In this document: positions 1 to 8,875 of the stretch, piece after piece
Position numbering within the stretch: the stretch's first letter is position 1
Layout: every line of letters begins with the position of its first letter
Assembly: GCA_017548275.1 (NCBI GenBank)
Contig: JAFZAH010000038.1
Span: forward strand, 62,001 to 126,000
Source of the DNA: Prevotella sp.
Lineage (GTDB): Bacteria; Bacteroidota; Bacteroidia; Bacteroidales; Bacteroidaceae
Direction: 5' to 3'
Length of the DNA: 64,000 bases
The notes under the pieces: model-generated
Databases searched by the model: none
What the model saw: the letters and a program-made list of their open reading frames with translations, nothing else
What the model was told of the DNA's origin: nothing
Translations under genes and position numbers: made by a program

Positions 1-392
1 TCGAGATAGAGACCGTAGAATACCGGTTTTTTTGCATGTCCCTCGATGGCATACGTGACAGTCAAGCGATGGTCTCTGTTGGCCAACCCCGTGGCGAGCG
101 TCATCACCCCCTCCTCTTTCTTGCATTCTACCTTAAACGGCTGTTGTTCATCGATGTTGATGATATAAAACCCGCTACCGGGATTTGTTTTCATGCTTAT
201 CGACGTACCGGTGAAAACTGCTTGTATCTGCACGCCGGGGTATGTCCACGCCACAGCGCCCTCTACCTGATCGAAACTGACCCTTCCCATGTAGGTGAAG
301 CGTTGGTCATCGGCGGGGATGAAGACGGATGCTACCGTACGGCAAGCGCACAATGTCATCAGGCATAGTAATATGATTGTCTTTCTACTCAT
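1..392 (-). CDS. CE2-type esterase, N-terminal part (partial)
   Basis: Reading the minus strand from an ATG at 392 gives 130 codons that run off the left edge without a stop. The N-terminus is a lipoprotein-type signal (hydrophobic stretch ending LCAC, Cys about residue 18). It is followed by a beta-rich segment with FTYMGRVSF, a WTYPG turn and GSGFYIINID, the pattern of the jelly-roll domain at the front of carbohydrate esterase family 2 acetyl esterases. The catalytic SGNH domain would lie beyond the window. It starts 35 bp after the stop of another SGNH-type gene, so the two are probably co-transcribed and act on acylated sugars. Family assignment rests on the N-terminal pattern only. Confidence 0.6.
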   Translation of the reverse strand, partial: MSRKTIILLCLMTLCACRTVASVFIPADDQRFTYMGRVSFDQVEGAVAWTYPGVQIQAVFTGTSISMKTNPGSGFYIINIDEQQPFKVECKKEEGVMTLATGLANRDHRLTVTYAIEGHAKKPVFYGLYL

Positions 393-427
393 GTCAGAAA
401 AAAAGGTCATGCTTCATAAAAGCGGAA

Positions 428-1231
428 TCAATAGAACCCCTTGTCTTTGGCCTGCATGACCGTGAGGTTTTGAATTGTGGATTTTTGCTGAGGTGCATTG
501 AGCACAACAGGATGACGCGTCCATTCGCTCGACATCCATTCCGCAAGTTGGTCCATCCATACCACAGCACTCTTCATCGTCGGGTGCAACCCGTCGCGTG
601 CCCGGTCCATGACCATGTCACGACTATCGAAGAAACGGTCGCCGCCCACCAATGAGATAATCTGGTCATTATATCCGTTGTCAATCCACCGTTTAATGGC
701 TTTGGGATTATCTTTCGTGTAACTGGGTGGTCCTATCCACACAAAGGGCAAGTCACCTACCCTGTCAAGTACTTTATTGACATTCCGTGTGACCGTGTTC
801 ATGTCCTTGATGGTCAGTTCGTTGCTGCCCATGCACAGGATGATGAAGGTGGGGTTGTATTCTTTGATATAGTGGTCGAGCGTGGCCGTGAGTCCCCAAC
901 TATATGACGACGAGCCATACCAAGTGACAGTGTAGAGTTCGTGACCGTTTTCTATGGCATAATTCCAAAAATAATGCGCGATAGGCTCAACCATGGAATC
1001 ACCGACGAAGAGGAACCTCTGCGGACTCATGTCTTTCTCTTTTTTCGCGATGACCACGGTGGTGTCAGGCACCTCAGTGCTGACAGTGTCTTCCACTTCA
1101 GCCAGACGCGACATATCAATTTTCCTGACAGGCTCATCTCCGAGCATCACATTGAGAGGACTGATGGCGTATGTGAGAATGACCACACATACATTGAACA
1201 ATATCAACAGGGTTTTTATTTGCGTATTCAT
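428..1231 (-). CDS. SGNH/GDSL-type hydrolase, membrane anchored
   Basis: A 267-residue protein with one N-terminal hydrophobic segment (about residues 7-27) and no clear cleavage site, so probably anchored in the inner membrane with the enzyme in the periplasm. SGNH blocks are visible: FVGDSM with the nucleophile Ser, a Gly in the WYGSSSYSWG region, GSNE with the block III Asn, and DGLHPT with the Asp/His pair. The family hydrolyses or transfers acyl esters on sugars or peptidoglycan. The C-terminal 40 residues are basic and polar with no domain I recognise. It lies upstream of the CE2-like gene in the same direction. A TAACTTTG -7 box sits about 30 bp before the ATG. The exact substrate cannot be told. 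Confidence 0.75.
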   Translation of the reverse strand: MNTQIKTLLILFNVCVVILTYAISPLNVMLGDEPVRKIDMSRLAEVEDTVSTEVPDTTVVIAKKEKDMSPQRFLFVGDSMVEPIAHYFWNYAIENGHELYTVTWYGSSSYSWGLTATLDHYIKEYNPTFIILCMGSNELTIKDMNTVTRNVNKVLDRVGDLPFVWIGPPSYTKDNPKAIKRWIDNGYNDQIISLVGGDRFFDSRDMVMDRARDGLHPTMKSAVVWMDQLAEWMSSEWTRHPVVLNAPQQKSTIQNLTVMQAKDKGFY

Positions 1232-1262
1232 CTACCTACTATGTCAGTATCTTTTGAGTGTG

Positions 1263-1270
1263 CAAAGTTA
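1263..1270 (-). promoter_or_regulatory. -7 box of the SGNH hydrolase gene
   Basis: The minus strand reads TAACTTTG followed by C, matching the Bacteroidetes TAnnTTTG element. No TTG is found at the usual 19-21 bp upstream, so only the -7 half is supported. The flanking 1271-1310 is a run of degenerate ATGAATT/ACGAATT units. Confidence 0.45.
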
Positions 1271-1331
1271 TCACATAATTATGAATTATGAATCATGAAT
1301 TACGAATTTTTTATAAAAAGTGTCCTATTGT

Positions 1332-1362
1332 TTGGCAAATCGGGTGAAAAGGGTTAATTTTG
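1332..1362 (+). promoter_or_regulatory. Promoter of sppA (TTG-N20-TAATTTTG)
   Basis: TTG at 1332-1334 and TAATTTTG at 1355-1362 are separated by 20 bp, a full match to the Bacteroidetes primary sigma consensus. Transcription would begin near 1369, downstream of the possible GTG at 1320. This fixes the translation start at the ATG at 1386. Confidence 0.75.
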
Positions 1363-1385
1363 CAATTCAAACCAACTATTCGATT

Positions 1386-3152
1386 ATGAAGCAATTTTTC
1401 AAGATGGTGTTCGCCACAATGGTGGGCATGTTATTATTTGGGCTCTTGACGATGTTCATCGGCATCATGTGCATTATAGGTATGGTGTCGTCTGGCAATT
1501 CTTCGGTTAAGTTGCGCGACAATTCCGTAGTAGTAATGAATTTAAGCGGCGACCTCAATGAGCGTTCTGAAGGCAACTCGTTACTCTCAAGTCTGACTGG
1601 TCAGGGAGGCGAGATAGGTCTCGACGATGTATTGACAGCCATCAACAAGGCCAAAGATGACGAGAATGTGAAAGGTTTGTATATCGAAGCAGGTATGTTC
1701 TCTGCCGACTCCTATGCCTCTGTACAAGCCGTGCGTCACGCATTGTCTGAATTCAAAAAAGCCGGAAAATGGATTGTGGCCTACGCCGACACATATACCC
1801 AAAGCAGTTATTATCTGGCATCCGTGGCAGACAAAGTGTATCTGAATCCGCTGGGACAGATTGACTGGCACGGCATCGCCTCTCAACCTTACTTTCTGAA
1901 AGACCTGATGGCCAAATTCGGCGTAAAGGTACAGTTGTCGAAAGTGGGCGCCTATAAGAGTGCTCCTGAGATGTTCACCGCCGACAAGATGAGCGACTCC
2001 AACCGCGAACAGGTGACCGCTTACGTGAACGGCATCTGGGAAAATGTGGTAAAAGAGGTTTCGGAAAGCCGTAAAATCAGTGTTGACAGCCTGAACGCCT
2101 ATGCCGACCGTCTGATTACGTTTGAAGACCCTCAGAACTATGTGAAATACAAGATGGTGGATGGTCTTCTCTACACCGACGAGGTGAAAATGAAAGTGAA
2201 AGCGCAACTGGGTCTGAAAGACGACGAGTTCATCAACCAAGTGGGTATTATCGACATGTGCAATGTCAAGAGCAAACGCTCGGGCGAGGAGATTGCCGTC
2301 TATTACGCATATGGCGACATTGTTGACGGCGATGCCCAAGGCATAGCCAGTTCACATGTGATTGACGCTCAGGTAGTATGCAAGGACCTGGAGAAACTGA
2401 TGAATGACGAAGACGTGAAAGCCGTGGTGCTCCGTGTGAACTCCGGTGGCGGCAGCGCATACGCCTCAGAGCAGATTTGGCATCAGGTAGAGATGCTGAA
2501 AGCCAAGAAGCCCGTGGTTGTGTCTATGGGCGGAATGGCAGCATCAGGCGGCTATTATATCAGTTGCGGTTCCAATTGGATTGTGGCCGAGCCCACAACC
2601 ATTACCGGCAGCATCGGCATTTTCGGCATGTTCCCCGATGCCAGTCAGTTGCTGACCGAGAAACTGGGAGTGAAATTTGACGAGGTGAAGACCAACAAAA
2701 ACAGCGGTTTCGGCACCATGGCCCGTCCGTTCAACGAAGAAGAGATGACCTATCTGGACAACTACGTGGAGCGCGGTTACGAACTGTTCCGCTCACGTGT
2801 TGCCGCTGGCCGTAAGATGAGCGTTGATGATGTGGAAGCCATTGCCCAAGGGCGTGTATGGTTAGGACAGGACGCATTGAAGAACAAACTGGTCGATCAG
2901 TTGGGCGGTCTTGACGATGCAGTAAAGAAAGCCGCCTCGTTGGCTAAACTGAGCGAGTATCACACATCGAGTTACCCTGGTCAGAAGAGTTGGACTGAGC
3001 AGTTGTTCAGCAGTATGGACAAAGGCAATTATCTTGATGACAACCTGCGCAATGTATTGGGCGAATATTACGACGGTCTGATGCTTCTGCGCAATATCGA
3101 CAAACAGCATGTGCTTCAGGCGCGTGTGCCGTTCTATCTGAATGTAAGGTAA
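1386..3152 (+). CDS. sppA: Signal peptide peptidase SppA, 67K type
   Basis: A 588-residue serine protease of the inner membrane that degrades cleaved signal peptides. The N-terminal segment (about residues 7-31) is a hydrophobic signal anchor. Two tandem ClpP-like domains follow. The catalytic Lys is K191 in VGAYKSAPE of the first domain and the nucleophile is S387 in GGMAASGGYY of the second; their 196-residue spacing agrees with the Lys/Ser dyad of E. coli SppA. Length is typical of the long form. An in-frame GTG at 1320 would add 22 residues, but it lies upstream of the predicted transcription start. lpxK follows 112 bp downstream in the same direction. Confidence 0.93.
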   Translation: MKQFFKMVFATMVGMLLFGLLTMFIGIMCIIGMVSSGNSSVKLRDNSVVVMNLSGDLNERSEGNSLLSSLTGQGGEIGLDDVLTAINKAKDDENVKGLYIEAGMFSADSYASVQAVRHALSEFKKAGKWIVAYADTYTQSSYYLASVADKVYLNPLGQIDWHGIASQPYFLKDLMAKFGVKVQLSKVGAYKSAPEMFTADKMSDSNREQVTAYVNGIWENVVKEVSESRKISVDSLNAYADRLITFEDPQNYVKYKMVDGLLYTDEVKMKVKAQLGLKDDEFINQVGIIDMCNVKSKRSGEEIAVYYAYGDIVDGDAQGIASSHVIDAQVVCKDLEKLMNDEDVKAVVLRVNSGGGSAYASEQIWHQVEMLKAKKPVVVSMGGMAASGGYYISCGSNWIVAEPTTITGSIGIFGMFPDASQLLTEKLGVKFDEVKTNKNSGFGTMARPFNEEEMTYLDNYVERGYELFRSRVAAGRKMSVDDVEAIAQGRVWLGQDALKNKLVDQLGGLDDAVKKAASLAKLSEYHTSSYPGQKSWTEQLFSSMDKGNYLDDNLRNVLGEYYDGLMLLRNIDKQHVLQARVPFYLNVR

Positions 3153-3264
3153 TCAATGTGAGGTATGAGTTCGGAGGTAAGAGATTACTCCTTGAATGGA
3201 GGGCATCGTCTTGACTCCGGAATGAGAAAACCAAAGACACCGAAGATACCGAAAAAAATATAAC

Positions 3265-4440
3265 ATGCCTGCAGAAAGTGAACTGATAACTATTGACAAG
3301 CGGCTGCTGCCCATGAGTTGGCTATATGGCCTTGGGGTCAGATTCCGCAATAAACTCTTCGACCTTGGAGTGTTGAAGAGCAAGAGTTACAGTGTGCCCA
3401 TTATCTCAGTAGGCAATATCACTGTCGGCGGCACAGGCAAGACGCCTCATGTGGAATATCTCATCGAATTGATGAAAGATGATGCCCAGTTGGCTGTTTT
3501 GAGCCGCGGGTATAAACGTCAGACAAAAGGCTACCTGCTTGCCGACGAGAAATCGACCGTAGCCGACATCGGCGACGAGCCCTATCAGATGAAGCAGAAA
3601 TACCCATCTGTTCATGTGGCCGTGGCAGAAAAACGCTGCGAAGGCATTGAGCGCCTGACCACCGACGAGCCGACGAAAGACACCGATGTGATATTACTCG
3701 ACGACGCCTATCAGCACCGCTATGTGAAACCCGGCATCAATATTCTGCTTGTTGATTATCATCGGCTGATAGTATATGACAAGATGTTGCCGGCTGGTCG
3801 TCTGCGCGAGCCTGTCAACGGCAAGAACCGCGCCGACATCGTAATTGTGACGAAATGTCCTCAGACACTCAACCCTATCGATTACCGTGTCGTATCGAAA
3901 GCACTCGATTTGTATGCCTATCAGTCATTGTTGTTTAGCAGTCTGGATTATGGCGAACTGAAACCATTTATGGGTGGAGAACCTCGACCACTCAATGACA
4001 TCAGCGGCCATGACGTGCTATTGCTGACAGGTATCGCCTCGCCACAACAGATGGAAAACGACCTGAGCACCTATGATGCGCGATTTACGCCGATGACATT
4101 TCCTGACCACCATGACTTCAGCGAGGACGATGTGACCGCCATTAACGGACAGTTTACCGCCCTACCCTCGCCCAAACTCATCATTACGACTGAGAAAGAC
4201 GCAACCCGATTGCGCTGCACCAACGGATTGAGCGAAGAGGTTAAAAGTCATCTGTACGTGCTGCCCATACGCATTAAGTTCTTATTGAACCATGAAACCA
4301 CTTTTAAAAATAAGATTTTGAGTTATGTACGAAAAAATTCAAGAGACAGCATCCTGGTTAAGAAAAAGGATGACCACAAGCCCAAAGACGGCGATCATAC
4401 TGGGAACCGGCCTCGGACAATTAGTTTCAGAAATAACTGA
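3265..4440 (+). CDS. lpxK: Tetraacyldisaccharide 4'-kinase LpxK
   Basis: A 391-residue kinase that phosphorylates the 4' position of the lipid A precursor at the inner membrane. The P-loop is seen as GNITVGGTGKTP at about residues 50-61, and the family DDxxQHR motif as DDAYQHR near residue 145. The first 30 residues (LPMSWLYGLGVRFRNKLF) form the usual membrane-contacting helix. The reading frame runs 116 bp into the next gene in a different frame. The last 38 residues, from about YVRKNSRDS, are basic and polar and are encoded entirely in the overlap, so they may be dispensable or forced by the overlap. No frameshift is obvious in the catalytic part. Confidence 0.93.
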   Translation: MPAESELITIDKRLLPMSWLYGLGVRFRNKLFDLGVLKSKSYSVPIISVGNITVGGTGKTPHVEYLIELMKDDAQLAVLSRGYKRQTKGYLLADEKSTVADIGDEPYQMKQKYPSVHVAVAEKRCEGIERLTTDEPTKDTDVILLDDAYQHRYVKPGINILLVDYHRLIVYDKMLPAGRLREPVNGKNRADIVIVTKCPQTLNPIDYRVVSKALDLYAYQSLLFSSLDYGELKPFMGGEPRPLNDISGHDVLLLTGIASPQQMENDLSTYDARFTPMTFPDHHDFSEDDVTAINGQFTALPSPKLIITTEKDATRLRCTNGLSEEVKSHLYVLPIRIKFLLNHETTFKNKILSYVRKNSRDSILVKKKDDHKPKDGDHTGNRPRTISFRNN

Positions 4441-5137
4441 CACTTACGAGATACCCTACAGCGACATCCCCAATTTCCCTGTATCGACCGTTGAAGGCCA
4501 TGCAGGCAAACTGATTTTCGGACGTTTAGGCGGTGTGGATATTCTGGCGATGCAAGGCCGTTTCCATTACTATGAAGGATATACCATGCAAGAGGTGACT
4601 ATGCCTGTACGCGTGATGTACGAGTTGGGCATCAAGACCTTGTTTGTGAGCAATGCGGCAGGCGGAATGAATCCTGAGATGAAGATAGGCGACCTGATGG
4701 TAATCAACGACCACCTGAACCTCTTCCCCGAGCATCCCTTGCGCGGTAAGAATATCCCGACGGGTCCGCGTTTCCCCGACATGCATGAGCCCTACGACCA
4801 CGAATTGATAGAACGCGCACACCGCATAGCCTCGGAGAAAGGCATACGTCTGTTAGAGGGCGTTTATGTAGGTGTGCAGGGACCCACGTTTGAGACACCC
4901 GCCGAATACCGCATGTATCGCATCATGGGCGGTGACGCCATCGGCATGAGCACGGTGCCTGAGGTGATTGTGGCCCACCATTGCGGCATCAAGACATTCG
5001 GTGTTAGCATCATCACTGACTTGGGCGGTTTCGATGTACCCGCTGCCGTGAGCCACGAAGAGGTTCAAGAGGCAGCCAACAAAGCACAACCCCTCATGAC
5101 GGAAATCATGAGAGAGATGATTTCTGGTAGGATTTGA
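4325..5137 (+). CDS. punA: Purine nucleoside phosphorylase (class I, trimeric type)
   Basis: A 270-residue cytosolic enzyme that cleaves inosine and guanosine with phosphate to base and ribose 1-phosphate. Trimeric PNP signatures are present: LGTGLGQ near residues 26-32 (phosphate loop), QGRFHYYEGY near residue 80, SNAAGGMN near 115, and GPTFETPAEYRM near 190 with the purine-site Glu. The sequence VSIITDL near the C-terminus contributes further to the base pocket. It starts inside the 3' end of lpxK (116-bp overlap, different frame), implying translational coupling. A 143-bp spacer with short direct repeats separates it from thiL. Confidence 0.93.
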   Translation: MYEKIQETASWLRKRMTTSPKTAIILGTGLGQLVSEITDTYEIPYSDIPNFPVSTVEGHAGKLIFGRLGGVDILAMQGRFHYYEGYTMQEVTMPVRVMYELGIKTLFVSNAAGGMNPEMKIGDLMVINDHLNLFPEHPLRGKNIPTGPRFPDMHEPYDHELIERAHRIASEKGIRLLEGVYVGVQGPTFETPAEYRMYRIMGGDAIGMSTVPEVIVAHHCGIKTFGVSIITDLGGFDVPAAVSHEEVQEAANKAQPLMTEIMREMISGRI

Positions 5138-5280
5138 GGTTTGAGGTTTGTGATTAGCACACTCATCCATTAACCTGAACCTTGAGCACGAAACCATCAA
5201 TCTGAACCTTAAAGCCATCAATTCTGAACCTTGCTTAAGCCATCAACCCCTAACCCTCAAACCCTAAACACTAACCCATC
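5138..5280. repeat. Short degenerate direct repeats between punA and thiL
   Basis: The spacer contains repeated near-identical phrases of the form CCATCAAtctGAACCTT (three copies of CATCAA, three of TGAACCTTg/a) followed by CCCTAACCCTCAAACCC. It has no open reading frame. Similar low-complexity phrases appear at 44200-44310. It looks like slippage-generated spacer DNA; no regulatory signal was recognised. Confidence 0.5.
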
Positions 5281-6348
5281 ATGACCGATATATCGAAATT
5301 AGGTGAATTTGGACTTATCCGTCATTTGACGGAAGATATCAAGACGAAAAACGAATCGACACGCTATGGTGTGGGCGATGACTGCACTGTGCTGCACTAT
5401 CCCGACAACGAGGTGCTGGTAACGACCGATATGCTGATGGAGGGCATCCATTTCGACCTTACCTATATCGACCTGCAACATTTAGGTTATAAATCGGCGA
5501 TGGTGAACATCAGCGATATTTTCGCCATGAACGGCACACCGCGGCAGATGTTGGTGAGTATCGCCCTGAGTAAGCGTTTCACGGTGGAAGACATGGAGCA
5601 GTTTTACAGTGGTCTGCGTTTGGCCTGCGACAAATGGGGTGTGGATATCGTCGGCGGCGACACTACCTCGTCATATACGGGCCTTGCCATCAGCATCACC
5701 TGTATCGGCGAGGCGGCTAAAGAAGACATTATCTACCGCAACGGGGCAAAAGACACTGACCTGATATGCGTGAGCGGTGACTTGGGTGCGGCTTATATGG
5801 GTCTGCAACTGCTGGAGCGCGAAAAGAGCGTGTATTACCAACAGGTAGATGAGGCGCGCAAGAAAAACGACCGTCGCGGACTGGAGGAACTTGCACATTT
5901 CGAGCCAGATTTCGCAGGCAAAGAATATCTGCTGCAGCGTCAATTGAAACCGGAAGCGCGTGGCGATGTCATCAAGCAGTTGCGCGAGGCCGGCATCCGT
6001 CCCACAGCGATGATGGACGTGAGCGACGGTCTGAGCAGCGAACTGTTGCATATCTGCAAACAAAGCGGTTGCGGATGCCGTATCTATGAAAAGAACCTGC
6101 CCATTGACTATCAGACGGCGGTGATGGCAGAAGAACTGAATATGAACGTGACAACCTGCGCCCTGAATGGCGGCGAGGATTACGAACTGTTGTTTACCGT
6201 GCCCATCGGCGACCATTCAAAAATCGAAAGTCTGGAGGGTATCCGCCTTATCGGTCACATTACCCGTGCGGAATTAGGTACTCAACTGGTGAGCCGCGAC
6301 GGAGAGGAATTTGAACTGAAAGCACAAGGCTGGAACCCGCTGAAATAG
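5281..6348 (+). CDS. thiL: Thiamine-monophosphate kinase ThiL
   Basis: A 355-residue cytosolic kinase that makes thiamine pyrophosphate from thiamine monophosphate and ATP. Features of the AIRS/ThiL superfamily are visible: VGDDC at about residues 31-35, TTDMLMEGIHFD near 49-60 (Mg and phosphate binding), GGDTTSS near 125, MDVSDGLSSEL near 245, and GGEDYELLF near 300. Length is slightly above the usual 320-340 because of an insertion around residues 190-225 (Tyr/Arg/Lys-rich). No other thiamine gene is nearby; it closes a sppA-lpxK-punA-thiL housekeeping run. Confidence 0.93.
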   Translation: MTDISKLGEFGLIRHLTEDIKTKNESTRYGVGDDCTVLHYPDNEVLVTTDMLMEGIHFDLTYIDLQHLGYKSAMVNISDIFAMNGTPRQMLVSIALSKRFTVEDMEQFYSGLRLACDKWGVDIVGGDTTSSYTGLAISITCIGEAAKEDIIYRNGAKDTDLICVSGDLGAAYMGLQLLEREKSVYYQQVDEARKKNDRRGLEELAHFEPDFAGKEYLLQRQLKPEARGDVIKQLREAGIRPTAMMDVSDGLSSELLHICKQSGCGCRIYEKNLPIDYQTAVMAEELNMNVTTCALNGGEDYELLFTVPIGDHSKIESLEGIRLIGHITRAELGTQLVSRDGEEFELKAQGWNPLK

Positions 6349-6440
6349 TGAGGAGGTCTAAAGTTAGAAAGGTGTAAGGTGCTTCTCCGGTTTATTATGA
6401 GGATGAGACATATTTATGATATAATTCAAATAAGATAATC

Positions 6441-6935
6441 ATGATGAAACATATTTTATTAGTGTTATTTTGCCTTTTGACAGCAAATACATTTGGGCAA
6501 CATGTAGATATCTTATCAAACGATTCGACTCTACTGCAATCATACGAGGGTTTGTATGACGTTCATCCACAATTCCCCGGTGGGCAAGACGCGTTGCTTG
6601 CCTATTTGAAGAATTATACCCGTTATCCCAAGATAGCAGAGCATTATGGGGTAGAAGGACAAGCCATCATGAGTTTTATCGTTGACACTGACGGCCATAT
6701 AAAAGAGATCAGCGCAAACGAGGTAAAAATTACAAAAATCTTCGACGCAAGATTTATGGCTCTCACCGAGTATGAACAGAAGATGCTAAAAGAACGATTT
6801 GCCAGGTCATTTGCCAGATCTGCGTACCGTGTGATTAAGGCCATGCCGAAATGGAAACCCGGGTTGCAAAAAGAAGGCAATACCATGCATGAAGTCCCAG
6901 TAAAATATACCCTGCCGATTACGTTCAGTATGTAA
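6441..6935 (+). CDS. Small secreted protein with TonB C-terminal domain
   Basis: A 164-residue protein with a cleavable signal peptide (hydrophobic to about residue 19, ending NTFGQ). It has no inner-membrane anchor beyond that. Residues about 40-90 carry the TonB-C pattern: HPQFPGGQDALLAYLKNY, RYPxxAEHYGVEGQ, FIVDTDGHI. The end returns to the WKPG and VKYTLPITF strands of the same fold. Such free TonB-C proteins are common in Bacteroidetes and are not necessarily energy transducers. An insertion of about 30 residues (ARFMALTEYEQKMLKERFARSF) interrupts the fold. The start could be the first or the second Met of MMKH. It stands alone between thiL and the esterase. Confidence 0.75.
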   Translation: MMKHILLVLFCLLTANTFGQHVDILSNDSTLLQSYEGLYDVHPQFPGGQDALLAYLKNYTRYPKIAEHYGVEGQAIMSFIVDTDGHIKEISANEVKITKIFDARFMALTEYEQKMLKERFARSFARSAYRVIKAMPKWKPGLQKEGNTMHEVPVKYTLPITFSM

Positions 6936-7141
6936 GGGGCAAGGAGCAAGGGGCAAGATATTACTGTGCTATAAGACTATTCTGCTATATACCTGAAGAA
7001 TCAAGGGGCAATTATGAGGTGTTTGTCTTACGCAGCCGAGATGGTTGTGTAGTCAATTATTTGGGTAGTATTCCCAAATCGCCTTCGATTGTTAATGTTC
7101 CCTAATATTTGGCATGTGTTTTTATACCTTTTAGCAATTGA

Positions 7142-8422
<1,281 letters not shown>

Positions 8423-8441
8423 AGAACTTAATTATCGGACA

Positions 8442-8475
8442 AAAAGAGGGAGACGCGGTGGCTTCTCCCTCTTTT
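8442..8475 (+). terminator. Rho-independent terminator after the CE1-like esterase
   Basis: A perfect 12-bp stem, AAAAGAGGGAGA (8442-8453) against TCTCCCTCTTTT (8464-8475), with a 10-nt loop, 20 bp after the stop codon. The T run is part of the stem on the 3' side. Confidence 0.85.
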
Positions 8476-8653
8476 CATGTATTGTTGTGGCGGTGTCACA
8501 ACAAACGGAACGGAGAGAAGGAAAAATATAGATTAGATGCTTAGGGCGCGACAGAATCGCACCGTACGAGGGAAGAAACGAGACGTGGAATAAACACTTC
8601 TTGTGTGTTCATATTGATTGGGCCATATAAGGGGATTGGTGGCAGGCAAGAAT

Positions 8654-8689
8654 ACAAAAAGAAGAGAACCTGTCTCTCGACAGGTTCTC
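8654..8689 (-). terminator. Intrinsic terminator, minus strand
   Basis: An 11-bp perfect stem (GAGAACCTGTC against GACAGGTTCTC, 8689-8664) with a GAGA tetraloop is followed on the minus strand by TTCTTTTTGT. It ends the candidate sRNA and may also end the porin operon, whose stop codon is 187 bp upstream. Confidence 0.8.
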
Positions 8690-8762
8690 ATACATACTTA
8701 CTAAAACTAAATTAACCACTAAAAAAACTAATCTTTTATGAAAAGGAAACGTTCACACATTT
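8655..8762 (-). ncRNA. Candidate small RNA with own promoter and terminator
   Basis: In the 400-bp gap 8476-8875 the minus strand shows a complete promoter (TTG at 8799-8797, 20-bp spacer, TATTTTTG at 8776-8769). About 75-100 bp downstream is a strong intrinsic terminator (8689-8654). The predicted transcript of roughly 105 nt begins with a small hairpin (GGAAA at 8764-8760 pairing with TTTCC at 8749-8745). It continues with a U-rich single-stranded centre without convincing coding potential and ends in the terminator. It lies downstream of the porin gene, so it could also be processed from that gene's 3' UTR. No known RNA family was recognised. Confidence 0.45.
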
Positions 8763-8768
8763 CCGATG

Positions 8769-8799
8769 CAAAAATATATATTTCATTTTGTTCGTGCAA
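8769..8799 (-). promoter_or_regulatory. Promoter TTG-N20-TATTTTTG in the gap after the porin gene
   Basis: The minus strand carries TTG at 8799-8797 and TATTTTTG at 8776-8769, exactly 20 bp apart, matching other promoters in this window. The sequence TATTTTTGCATCG recurs identically before the Gly-rich protein gene at 11.6 kb. The nearest downstream feature on this strand is the candidate sRNA, not a protein gene. Confidence 0.6.
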
Positions 8800-8875
8800 G
8801 TGTTTAGTGGAAAAAAGTTGAAATATTGGAGATATTTGCCATATTTTTAGACAAACGGAACAATTTTAACTTCTC

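Noticed and set aside
1320-1385. GTG start adding 22 residues to SppA
   Set aside because: The TTG-N20-TAATTTTG promoter lies inside this stretch, so the codon would not be transcribed; MKQFFK at 1386 is a normal signal-anchor start.
1587-2339. 250-codon minus-strand frame opposite sppA
   Set aside because: Antisense shadow of the SppA catalytic region, His/Val-rich low-quality translation.
4325-4440. lpxK read-through as a sequencing frameshift
   Set aside because: Both frames are intact with sensible codon use and the LpxK catalytic core is complete before the overlap, so no error needs to be assumed.
8738-8821. 27-codon plus-strand frame (MKRKRSHIS...) in the gap after the esterase
   Set aside because: It follows the esterase terminator, has no plus-strand promoter, and lies opposite a complete minus-strand promoter and terminator.
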